From positions 1 to 48,761 of the forward strand of contig SHAK01000015.1 of the NCBI GenBank assembly GCA_004213515.1: a DNA stretch of 48,761 nucleotides, in the 5' to 3' direction. Each line of letters opens with the position of its first letter. Position 1 is the stretch's first letter. The stretch is from Limisphaerales bacterium. GTDB lineage: Bacteria > Verrucomicrobiota > Verrucomicrobiia > Limisphaerales > UBA1096. Positions 1-7,584 of this stretch are shown here, one piece after another. The notes under the pieces were generated by a model. That model ran no database searches. It saw only the letters and a list, made by a program, of their open reading frames with translations, and was not told the origin of the DNA. Both the position numbers and the translations under genes were made by a program.

Positions 1-38
1 ATCCTTAATCTGAGAGCCGTAGCGTTAAGCTGTTCGCT

Positions 39-197
39 ATGAAATTTTATCCAATGGTATTAAAAGAAGTCTGGGAATCAGCGTTAAGTGAATATGCTAG
101 ATTTAATAGTGTTGCTAATTTTTACAATGAATTTAATTTTTTAATGAAGAGATCAGATGTTGAAAAGGGATTATTATTGAAATCTATAAAACCTTAA
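39..197 (+). CDS. Small hypothetical ORF, 52 residues
   Basis: An ATG at 39 opens a 52-codon frame that ends with TAA at 195-197. The same frame is open upstream to a TAA at 6-8, so it cannot be the tail of a long gene entering from the left. The product would be a small mixed-charge protein with no signal peptide or membrane segment. I recognise no family. It runs towards the minus-strand gene at 227, so the two would be convergent. It may be a real small gene, the remnant of a longer one, or chance. Confidence 0.25.
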   Translation: MKFYPMVLKEVWESALSEYARFNSVANFYNEFNFLMKRSDVEKGLLLKSIKP

Positions 198-226
198 TCA
201 AATTAACTCTTAATTGATGGTAATTT

Positions 227-808
227 TTAAAATCCGACTAGATTGCGAGTGCATTCTTTGATGTTAGGATAACGCTTAGATTCTATATTATAATAGGCTT
301 TTAATAGGTCGACTTCTATGCCGATATCATCTCGAATTTTGTTTAATGGCCAATCTAAATATTTCTCATATTCGATTTTAGCTAATGATTTACAATCTGA
401 GATAAATCCAAGTCGAACAGCATCTTTGAAAATCTCCAAATCATCATCTGTGAAACGGTAGCCTTTTGGGTAAATATGTTTTGTTAGAAATCCAAAGAGC
501 CTTTCTTCAGTTGTCGTTACTCTATTGCTGCTTCCCATAGTGAATCCAAGTACAAAAGCTTCATCTTTAATCATTACACCTCGGCCTAAAAGAATATGAA
601 TATAATCATGAGTTTCTAAATTGGTTGCTCCATGAAAGATATCAATTCCCGGTAGATCAAATTTAGGGTTTTCTACCAACTGAATAATTAAAGGGATGTC
701 TTCTTGTTCTAGGCCGAACTCGTCTAATTGCGAGTGTGCCTGTTTTAATGTTAGGTCCTCAGTGGAAAGTGGGACAAACCAGTTTTCAACTTTTTCTTGA
801 GTAGTCAT
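227..808 (-). CDS. Coq4-like protein (HDxxHx11E family)
   Basis: A 193-residue soluble protein. It carries H67-D68-x-x-H71 followed by E83, which is the HDxxHx11E metal-ligand signature of the Coq4 family. Near the C-terminus, at residues 150-164, a segment with D152-W153 and then KIRDDIGI matches the Coq4 pattern of a W-containing stretch followed by an R-x-x-LGI-type motif. Coq4 is a zinc-binding protein needed for ubiquinone biosynthesis in mitochondria, and bacterial relatives exist. No quinone gene lies nearby, so a role in quinone metabolism is inference only. The start has no visible Shine-Dalgarno sequence. A possible structured RNA lies about 55 bases upstream of the start. I am fairly sure of the family motif and unsure of function. 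Confidence 0.6.
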   Translation of the reverse strand: MTTQEKVENWFVPLSTEDLTLKQAHSQLDEFGLEQEDIPLIIQLVENPKFDLPGIDIFHGATNLETHDYIHILLGRGVMIKDEAFVLGFTMGSSNRVTTTEERLFGFLTKHIYPKGYRFTDDDLEIFKDAVRLGFISDCKSLAKIEYEKYLDWPLNKIRDDIGIEVDLLKAYYNIESKRYPNIKECTRNLVGF

Positions 809-863
809 GTGAGATAAAAACTATTAGTAAAATAGACAAAGAAAAAAGAAAAGAAATGAAAAG

Positions 864-980
864 GCATGGTCCGTCTTAGGGGTTAAAATAACGAAGCCCT
901 ATCATAGATAGGGCTTCGTAAGCTCAGGGGATAGAGGCCAATCTGCCCCTTCACAATTAGAACAAACGGACGCTTAATGC
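864..980. ncRNA. Candidate structured RNA or leader (three-way junction)
   Basis: The 355-base gap between the divergent genes at 808 and 1164 holds a foldable block. An outer helix pairs 864-867 with 977-980 and 869-874 with 966-971. Inside lie a perfect 13-bp hairpin (891-903 with 907-919, 3-base loop) and a second hairpin (926-930 with 946-950, extended by 933-935 with 942-944, 6-base loop). On the minus strand the block is followed by a pyrimidine-rich tail and then the start of the Coq4-like gene; on the plus strand glucarate dehydratase starts 184 bases later. I recognise no known RNA family. The orientation is undecided. Confidence 0.35.
891..919. terminator. Perfect 13-bp hairpin, terminator-like
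   Basis: The arms at 891-903 and 907-919 are exact complements with a 3-base loop. There is no T-run after it on the plus strand, and only a weak TATTTTAA tail on the minus strand. No gene ends next to it, because the flanking genes diverge. It may therefore be part of a larger RNA fold or a leader attenuator rather than an ordinary terminator. Confidence 0.4.
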
Positions 981-1131
981 GAACAAATCAGCAATTGAGT
1001 AACAGTACCAACCAAGAAGATACAAATGCTAATTTTAAAATTTGACTTTGATTAGAAGTAATATGTTCAAAATAATTTTAATTTTTTTTAATATAAACAA
1101 CACACATCAATAAATGCTTTGTTTAGCAGTC

Positions 1132-1137
1132 TATAAT
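1132..1137 (+). promoter_or_regulatory. Possible -10 box for the glucarate operon
   Basis: An exact TATAAT lies 26 bases before the first start codon of the operon. No good TTGACA-like box stands 16-18 bases upstream, so this is only a candidate. Confidence 0.25.
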
Positions 1138-1163
1138 TGAATTTTTAACGTTTTGAAGCCAAT

Positions 1164-2483
1164 GTGTTTTTACAATTAATGCGAATTAGGGATTTAAGAG
1201 TTCATTCTATTGCAATGGCTGACCCTCCGTTGCGTAGCAGCTATGGCCTTCACCAGCCATATGCCCTTCGTAATGTTGTTGAGATTGAGGGTGAAGATGG
1301 GTTGATAGGGGTATCAGAAACTTACGGTGGCGATGAGCCCGCAAAGGCATTGAAAGCAATTCGGAGTCAATTAATTGGGGCATGCCCCTATCGCTTGACG
1401 GGTGATTTAACTGGAATGTTAGAGGGGGGCGGCAGTGGTTTGAAGCGTTCTCAAACCTATAATGTCCCGGGAGAAAACCCCATTGATGCAGATGCTCGTA
1501 CTTACTCCGCAATTGAAACTGCTTGTCTCGATTTAATAGGTAAGTCAGTCGGCAAACCTGTCTGTGATTTGATAGGTGGTCGAATTCGTAATAAGGTGCC
1601 ATTTTCTGCTTATCCATTTTACAAGCATACTGGTGGTGGAGGGGAAGGAGAAGACATCCGCAGTGATGAATATGGCGAAGCCCTTTCTCCTGAAGGTATT
1701 GTTTCCCAAGTTTCGAAGATGCGTGAAAAGTATTCTTTTAATTCAATTAAATTTAAAGGAGGAGTCTTAGCGCCTGAAGTGGAGGTTGAGACTATTCGGC
1801 AACTTAGGCGATCATTAGGCCGATCAGTACCCCTTCGTATTGATCCTAATTGCGCTTGGTCAATTGAAACCTCTGTTTCGGTTGGTAAAGATTTAGCGGA
1901 AGAACTTTCTGAGGGGGGCTATTTAGAGGATCCTTGCGTAGGTCTAGATGGAATGAGTGAAGTTCGACGCCGGCTATTGTCAGATGGTATTGATACTCCT
2001 TTAGCGAGCAATGTTGCTGTGACCTCATTTGGGGATATTCCAGAAGCAGTTAGGCTTGATGCGGTACAGGTCGTACTTTGTGATCATCACTACTGGGGAG
2101 GGATGCGCCAGGTCCAGCAACTGGCGAGTGTTTGTAAAACTTTTGGAATCGGTTTGTCTATGCATTCTAATAGTCACCTTGGAGTATCGTTAATGGCTAT
2201 GGCGCATGTGGCTTCTGCTACGTCTCATCTAACATATGCCTGTGATACACATTATCCGTGGCAATCTGAGATTGACGAGATAGTTGATGGAGGCCGAATT
2301 CCTATTGTAGATGGATGCGTCTCTATTACGGAAAAACCTGGTTTAGGTGTTTCACTTGATTATGATCAATTAGAGCGAGGTAAAGAGAGGTTTAATAAAT
2401 GTCTATATAGGAAACGTGACGATGAAGCTGAGATGCAAAAACATATTGATCCCAATTGGAAGCGGAGGCTTCCGCGCTGGTAG
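1164..2483 (+). CDS. gudD: Glucarate dehydratase family enzyme (enolase superfamily)
   Basis: Expected to dehydrate D-glucarate to 5-dehydro-4-deoxy-D-glucarate in the cytoplasm. The 439-residue product has the enolase-superfamily capping domain and barrel. The KxK acid/base motif is K196-F-K198. The metal ligands are D227 (DPN), E255 (EDP) and N283 (SN). The second catalytic base is H334 in HSNSH. The spacing and local sequence match glucarate dehydratase better than mandelate racemase or muconate-type members. The next gene is the following step of the glucarate pathway, which supports the call. An alternative start is the Met at residue 6 (base 1179). Galactarate or another aldarate remains a possible substrate. 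It is the first gene of a four-gene operon. Confidence 0.85.
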   Translation: MFLQLMRIRDLRVHSIAMADPPLRSSYGLHQPYALRNVVEIEGEDGLIGVSETYGGDEPAKALKAIRSQLIGACPYRLTGDLTGMLEGGGSGLKRSQTYNVPGENPIDADARTYSAIETACLDLIGKSVGKPVCDLIGGRIRNKVPFSAYPFYKHTGGGGEGEDIRSDEYGEALSPEGIVSQVSKMREKYSFNSIKFKGGVLAPEVEVETIRQLRRSLGRSVPLRIDPNCAWSIETSVSVGKDLAEELSEGGYLEDPCVGLDGMSEVRRRLLSDGIDTPLASNVAVTSFGDIPEAVRLDAVQVVLCDHHYWGGMRQVQQLASVCKTFGIGLSMHSNSHLGVSLMAMAHVASATSHLTYACDTHYPWQSEIDEIVDGGRIPIVDGCVSITEKPGLGVSLDYDQLERGKERFNKCLYRKRDDEAEMQKHIDPNWKRRLPRW

Positions 2484-2498
2484 ATTATATTTTTCAAA

Positions 2499-3413
2499 AT
2501 GAGCCCAAAAAAACTATGTTCAAGTCTTACGGGTGTAATTGGATTTCCGGTTACTCCTTTTAAAGAGGATCATTCGCTTGACCTTGAAGGCTATCGCACA
2601 AATGTCAGTTACATGATGCAGCAATCTATGTGCGCGATTGTTGCTGCAGGTGGAACAGGTGAATTGTATTCGTTAAGTCCAGATGAAATAAGGAAAGTCG
2701 TTGAGGTTACAATTGATGAAGTAAAAGGAAAAATACCAGTAATTGCAGGGGTGGGATTTGCTGGAGGATTAGCTACAAAATTAGCAAGTCAGGCTGCTGA
2801 TTGTGGAGCTGATGCAGTGCTGGCTTTTCCCCCTTACTATCCTAATGCTGAAATGGATGGATTGATAGATTACTATTCAAGTATCGCTAAGGCGAGTGGC
2901 TTGGGCGTTTTAGTTTATAGTCGAGATTGGGCCCATTTTACTCCAGATCAAGCCGAACTATTAGCTAATATACCTAACGTTGTTGCATGGAAAGATGGAT
3001 CTGCAGATATTCGTAGGTACCAAATGATTCGTGAAAGGCTTGGTGACAAATTGCATTGGATAGGTGGGGCTGGTGACGATATGGTTCCTGCTTACTATAG
3101 TATTGGAATTAGAGTTTATACTTCAAGCATTTCAGCTGTTGCTCCAAAATTATCAATCAAACTTCATGAATTAGGTGCGGCTCAAGCTGTTGATGAATTA
3201 AATCAGGTTGTTAAAGAGCATGTAGTGCCGCTTTATGCATTACGAACCAAGCGAAAGGGATATGAAGTCTCTGCAATGAAGGCTATGCTAAATATGCTTG
3301 GACTCCACGGCGGAATAGTGAGGCCTCCTTTGGTTGAGGTGTCTGAAGCCGAGAAAAAAGAGTTGCAGAATATTCTCGAGGGATGGCGTAAAGCTGATTT
3401 TCTTGATCTCTAA
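2499..3413 (+). CDS. kdgD: 5-dehydro-4-deoxyglucarate dehydratase (DapA superfamily)
   Basis: A member of the dihydrodipicolinate synthase/N-acetylneuraminate lyase superfamily, 304 residues. It should convert 5-dehydro-4-deoxyglucarate to 2-oxoglutarate semialdehyde with loss of water and CO2. Seen in the sequence: an N-terminal GFPVTPF, GGTGE at 51-55, the catalytic tyrosine region around Y140 (VLVYSRD) and the Schiff-base lysine K165 in VAWKDGS. The KDG motif and the neighbour at 1164 favour this activity over DapA. It starts 15 bases after glucarate dehydratase. The semialdehyde dehydrogenase that would complete the route to 2-oxoglutarate is not in the window. Confidence 0.88.
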   Translation: MSPKKLCSSLTGVIGFPVTPFKEDHSLDLEGYRTNVSYMMQQSMCAIVAAGGTGELYSLSPDEIRKVVEVTIDEVKGKIPVIAGVGFAGGLATKLASQAADCGADAVLAFPPYYPNAEMDGLIDYYSSIAKASGLGVLVYSRDWAHFTPDQAELLANIPNVVAWKDGSADIRRYQMIRERLGDKLHWIGGAGDDMVPAYYSIGIRVYTSSISAVAPKLSIKLHELGAAQAVDELNQVVKEHVVPLYALRTKRKGYEVSAMKAMLNMLGLHGGIVRPPLVEVSEAEKKELQNILEGWRKADFLDL

Positions 3414-3425
3414 TTTCACTGATCA

Positions 3426-4343
3426 ATGAGCGCCGCAATTCTTGCGACAATTCTATTTTCCTTGTCGGCTGTTTCCGGTAAACGCTTGTCTCATTATCTT
3501 ACTGCAGTTGAGGCAAATTTGATACGTTTTATTATTTCAGCAATTCTTCTTGGGGCATACTCAAGTTTTTATGGAATTGGTTTAGGAGGAGGAGCGTTTG
3601 TGATGTTTTTTATTAGCGGGATTATTGGTTTTGGGGTAGGCGACTATGGTTTATTTAGGGCATACAAAATTATTGGTTCACGTTTAACCATGATTATGAC
3701 GCAATGTCTCGCTGCGCCATTTGCTGCGACTGTTGAGTGGCTATGGTTGGGTTCTGAGCTATCTTTCGGGCAAGTTTTAGCTGGGGCAGGGATACTAGTC
3801 GGGGTTTCTTTGGCATTGTCGCCTAATAAAACATCTCAAATAGATAAGAAGCTTTGGAAGACGGGTGTTTTTTGGGGGTTCATATCAGCTTTTGGTCAAG
3901 GGTTTGGAGCTGTTCTAAGTAGAAAAGCAGGCATGATGGTTGATACTGGTGTTTCAATAGACGGATTATCGGCGGCCTATCAGCGAGTTCTAGGTGGCTT
4001 AGCAGTGATGATGTTTCTTTTTATTGCGCAAAAAATTATTGGTTATAATCGGAGTTCTGATAGTTCGAGAATTGATCTATCTTCAGCGAGTTTTAAGTGG
4101 ATCTTTTTTTTAGTTTTAGTAAATGCTTTATGTGGGCCAACACTAGGGGTTGGAGCTTATCAATGGGCTCTGAATGTAAACGATTTGCCTGCTGGAATTG
4201 TACTATCAGTTGTTGCATTATCGCCTCTTGTAATAATTCCTTTTTCTATAAAATTTGAAAATGAGAGGCCAACATTAAGATCTTTGATTGGTTCAGTAAT
4301 TGCCGTGATAGGAGTCATCATAATGACTAATATGGTTGAATAA
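3426..4343 (+). CDS. EamA/DMT-family membrane transporter
   Basis: A 305-residue protein made almost entirely of hydrophobic segments, about ten by eye, in two similar halves as in the EamA (DUF6) drug/metabolite transporter superfamily. The first half includes the glycine-rich GIIGFGVGDYGLF stretch typical of the family. It lies 12 bases after the dehydratase and is co-oriented, so it may move a substrate or product of the glucarate pathway. The family is diverse and the cargo cannot be read from sequence. It has no separate signal peptide. Confidence 0.8.
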   Translation: MSAAILATILFSLSAVSGKRLSHYLTAVEANLIRFIISAILLGAYSSFYGIGLGGGAFVMFFISGIIGFGVGDYGLFRAYKIIGSRLTMIMTQCLAAPFAATVEWLWLGSELSFGQVLAGAGILVGVSLALSPNKTSQIDKKLWKTGVFWGFISAFGQGFGAVLSRKAGMMVDTGVSIDGLSAAYQRVLGGLAVMMFLFIAQKIIGYNRSSDSSRIDLSSASFKWIFFLVLVNALCGPTLGVGAYQWALNVNDLPAGIVLSVVALSPLVIIPFSIKFENERPTLRSLIGSVIAVIGVIIMTNMVE

Positions 4344-4360
4344 TAATTGAATTATGTTCA

Positions 4361-5278
4361 ATGGAAGTGCCTAGAATATTAATCATCCGTGGGGGAGCGA
4401 TAGGAGATTTTGTTCTGACGCTACCAGTTATGTCGGCTCTTTGTGAGCGTTTTCCTAAAGCCGATTTAGAAGTTCTTGGTTATCCGCGAATTGCTTCATT
4501 GGCATTATCTGGAGGATTAGTAAAAGCCGTCCATGCAATTGAGTCTCCAGAGTTAGCTATGTTTTTTTCTCAGAATTTAGCGGCTGATATAAAATGGAGA
4601 AAATTCTTTTCTGGATTTTCAATAATAATTTCTTATTTATACGATCCCGATAAAATATTTGAATCCAATGTTAAATCATGCGGGGTGCAGCAGTTTATTG
4701 CGGCCCCTTACCGACCGGATGAAACAAAGTTAATTCATGCTAGTAAACAATTTTTACAACCTTTGGATATATTAACAATTTTTGACGCTGATCCTGTTTC
4801 AAGACTTTCAATTCCGGCTGATACATCTTTAGAAAGCTGCCTTGCCATACATCCCGGAAGCGGTAGTGATAGTAAGAATTGGATGGAAGAGAATTGGAGG
4901 GAGTTGGTTGAATATATGCTATATAATACATCCCTACAATTATTGTTAATTGGGGGTGAGGCAGAAGGAGAAAAGCTTCAAAGATTGGTTGATGGGTTGC
5001 CAGTTGATAGGATTGAAATTAATCAGAATATTCCACTAAGCTGTCTTGCTGAACGATTATCAAGATGTTGCGGATATATTGGTCACGATTCGGGAGTTAC
5101 TCATATTGCTTCTGCCCTTGGTTTGCCAACTTTAGTTCTTTGGGGGCCAAGTTGCGAAGTGGTTTGGAGACCCCTAGGCGAAAGAGTTCGAATATTGAAT
5201 AGAAACAATCAATTATCGAAAATAACAATTAATCACGTCGTTGACGAGTTGAAGGCACTAAAAATAGATCTGACTTAG
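4361..5278 (+). CDS. Glycosyltransferase family 9 (heptosyltransferase-like)
   Basis: A 305-residue protein with the two-domain GT-B layout of ADP-heptose:LPS heptosyltransferases. The N-terminus reads ILIIRGGAIGDFVLTLP, the GT9 opening motif. The C-terminal half has a HPGSGSDSKNW nucleotide-binding segment and then GHDSGVTHIASALG and LWGPS, the GT9 donor-site region. It presumably adds a sugar to lipopolysaccharide or another surface glycan at the inner membrane. It follows the transporter by 17 bases, an odd partner for glucarate genes. Its stop codon overlaps the stop of the convergent nagA-like gene. Confidence 0.85.
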   Translation: MEVPRILIIRGGAIGDFVLTLPVMSALCERFPKADLEVLGYPRIASLALSGGLVKAVHAIESPELAMFFSQNLAADIKWRKFFSGFSIIISYLYDPDKIFESNVKSCGVQQFIAAPYRPDETKLIHASKQFLQPLDILTIFDADPVSRLSIPADTSLESCLAIHPGSGSDSKNWMEENWRELVEYMLYNTSLQLLLIGGEAEGEKLQRLVDGLPVDRIEINQNIPLSCLAERLSRCCGYIGHDSGVTHIASALGLPTLVLWGPSCEVVWRPLGERVRILNRNNQLSKITINHVVDELKALKIDLT

Positions 5279-6402
5279 TGACTATGAATGGAAATTGTAT
5301 CTATACTGTTATTAGGACTAGTTTTAATTTCGACAAATTCTGCTGGGGCACCAATTTCAAAGCTATTTTCTAAGCTCATAAATTTAGCAGGAATAGTACT
5401 GTAGTTTTTCCATATGACCTGCCAATCACATCGAAGCATCTCTGATGCGTAGTGAATACAATTAATCGGGGTTAGTGCAGAACCTGCTAGATTAGATGTG
5501 CCGGGCAAGCGAACGATTTTTTCAGTCCCGACTTCAAGTTCAAGATGGCCGAATTGATATTTCCCAGGAGCAGAACCTGCCGCAGCCATGGCATCTGTTG
5601 TATAGTAAATTGAGTTGTTATTTATTAATCGATGAAGAATACGAAATAAAGTTGGGCTAACATGCCAACGATCAGGTATTAAACTGTATGTCAGACTTCC
5701 ATTATCAAGTGCTCGCCATAATATGTTGTCATCTCGTCTTAATTCAGTAGGACACCCGTTACCCAAATGTGTAAATCCTGTTTGGCCTCCAGAGGTTACC
5801 CGTCTTATTATATTTTCAGTTGCATTGGTGTGACCAATTGAGACTTGAAAACCTAGTTCACGTGCTTTTGAAAATGCAGCCAATCCGCTTTCAATTTCAG
5901 GAGCCATTGTAAGCAAAACTGGATCTTTCCCAGTAATTTCTCGGATTTTAGTTAATCTTGCTTCATTTGGTTCGAGCATTAAATTCGAAGGATGAGCCCC
6001 GCAGTAACCATTTTCGGTTGATAAAAATGGTCCTTCAATATGCCATCCTACGATGTTTTTTTGTAGTTTAGTGTTTCGGTCGCGTAACTGTTTAGCTTTA
6101 GATAAGCGTTTGATCATCAATTCCCATTCACTTGTAATAAGTGTGAAGAAAAATTTATTACACCCTGAATTTTCAAGTTCAGAAGTCGCATGTATTAGCT
6201 GCTCAGAACTTAGTTTGTCTTGTTGAAAGTCTACTCCAGCAAAGCCATTGATTTGTAAGTCAACGAGAGGAGGTCCGATCCATTTGTTTTGATTAGGGCT
6301 TTTATCAGTCGTAGTAAGTTCTGTAATTACTCCTTTGTCCCACCTGACAATAACAGGTTTGCGGTTTAGTATATTCCATGCATGTACTTCGCCGCTTGGC
6401 AT
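5275..6402 (-). CDS. nagA: N-acetylglucosamine-6-phosphate deacetylase
   Basis: A 375-residue amidohydrolase. It should remove the acetyl group from GlcNAc-6-phosphate in amino sugar and cell-wall recycling. Metal and catalytic residues visible are E123 in GWHIEGPFL, H191 in SIGHTNA, H212 in THLGNG, H247 and D270 in YTTDAMAAAG. The usual HLFNAM motif is changed to HLGNGC, so the protein is somewhat divergent. It is the last gene of the minus-strand run, 8 bases after the pump beta subunit. No nagB is present, so GlcN6P would be handled elsewhere. Confidence 0.82.
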   Translation of the reverse strand: MPSGEVHAWNILNRKPVIVRWDKGVITELTTTDKSPNQNKWIGPPLVDLQINGFAGVDFQQDKLSSEQLIHATSELENSGCNKFFFTLITSEWELMIKRLSKAKQLRDRNTKLQKNIVGWHIEGPFLSTENGYCGAHPSNLMLEPNEARLTKIREITGKDPVLLTMAPEIESGLAAFSKARELGFQVSIGHTNATENIIRRVTSGGQTGFTHLGNGCPTELRRDDNILWRALDNGSLTYSLIPDRWHVSPTLFRILHRLINNNSIYYTTDAMAAAGSAPGKYQFGHLELEVGTEKIVRLPGTSNLAGSALTPINCIHYASEMLRCDWQVIWKNYSTIPAKFMSLENSFEIGAPAEFVEIKTSPNNSIDTISIHSH

Positions 6403-6410
6403 GGTGAAAA

Positions 6411-7583
6411 CTATTTTGAAAAGGCTTCAATGAGTGTTAGGAAAACACCTGCAGTGACCGCTGAACCAACTACACCAGCAACGTTAGGTCCCATTGCAGC
6501 CATGAGCGGATTGACGCGCCCATTGGTTTTACTGGAAACAAAAGTCTGAACAACGCGAGCTGCCATAGGAACTGCAGATACACCAGCTGCTCCGATGCAA
6601 GGGTTAATTTTTTTACCTTCTGGTAGAAATACGTTAAGTAGCTTTGCGAAAAGTATACCACCTGCAGTGCTTAAACAGAAAGCCACCATGCCAAGTGCTA
6701 GAATTGCTAGAGTACTCCCTTTAAGAAAACCGGTTCCCTCCATCGTAGCCCCAACAACTAGTCCAAGGAATATGGTGACAATGTTAATGAGAGGCCCACT
6801 TGCAGTCGAACTAAGGCGTTGAGTCACACCAGATTCGCGAAGTAGATTGCCGAACATTAGCATTCCCAGTAATGGTCCACTAGCTGGTATGAATAATACG
6901 GTGATTAGGCAAGTTGCGATCGGAAAAATTAGTACAGCGGTTTTGGAAACTGGACGCGACTGAGGCATATCGATTTCGCGTTCTTTTTGAGTTGTCAAAG
7001 CATTTATGATAGGGGGCTGTATAACCGGGACAAGAGCCATGTAACTATATGCAGCTACAGCCACAGCTCCCAAAAGGTGTGGCGCTAACTTTGCAGTTAG
7101 AAAGATTGTTGTAGGTCCATCCGCACCACCGATAATACCAATAGAAGCTGCTTCTTTAATGGTAAAGCCAAAGAAGTAGGTTGCCCCTAACGCGGCAAAG
7201 AAAATTCCAATTTGCGCCGCAGCCCCTAATAGAAAAGTAATGGGGCGACTCAAAAGGGGACGGAAATCCGTCAACGCACCTACCCCCATAAAAATAATTG
7301 GGGGCAATAATTCTGCCTTTGAGATGGCGTTTTTATAAACAAATGCAAGGAGGGGCCACTTTCCACCTTCTTCAGGCGTAGTATAAGCACTCATGTCTGC
7401 TCCGGGGAGGTTTGCCATGATGGCGCCAAAACCTATTGGAATGAGAAGCAATGGTTCGAAATTTTTCCTAACAGCAAGAGTTATTAGAATGCCTCCGACT
7501 ATGAACATTACTATGTTTTGCCACGCTAAGCTAGTTTCACCGCCAAAGCCTGAACTTTCGATCAGTTTTTCGAGAATTTCCAT
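6411..7583 (-). CDS. oadB: Sodium-pumping decarboxylase, beta subunit
   Basis: A 390-residue polytopic inner-membrane protein of the OadB/GcdB/MmdB family. This subunit decarboxylates the carboxybiotin carried by the alpha subunit and couples that to Na+ export. The signature GGADGPT lies at residues 152-158, with D155 at the position of the essential sodium-site aspartate. LVPVIQPPII follows in the next membrane segment, also conserved in the family. It lies one base after the alpha gene and is surely co-transcribed with it. The family call is firm; which substrate the complex decarboxylates depends on the alpha subunit. Confidence 0.93.
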   Translation of the reverse strand: MEILEKLIESSGFGGETSLAWQNIVMFIVGGILITLAVRKNFEPLLLIPIGFGAIMANLPGADMSAYTTPEEGGKWPLLAFVYKNAISKAELLPPIIFMGVGALTDFRPLLSRPITFLLGAAAQIGIFFAALGATYFFGFTIKEAASIGIIGGADGPTTIFLTAKLAPHLLGAVAVAAYSYMALVPVIQPPIINALTTQKEREIDMPQSRPVSKTAVLIFPIATCLITVLFIPASGPLLGMLMFGNLLRESGVTQRLSSTASGPLINIVTIFLGLVVGATMEGTGFLKGSTLAILALGMVAFCLSTAGGILFAKLLNVFLPEGKKINPCIGAAGVSAVPMAARVVQTFVSSKTNGRVNPLMAAMGPNVAGVVGSAVTAGVFLTLIEAFSK

Positions 7584-7584
7584 A

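Noticed and set aside
891-980. tmRNA, 6S or SRP RNA
   Set aside because: I found no tag reading frame, acceptor CCA, 6S bubble or SRP tetraloop core.
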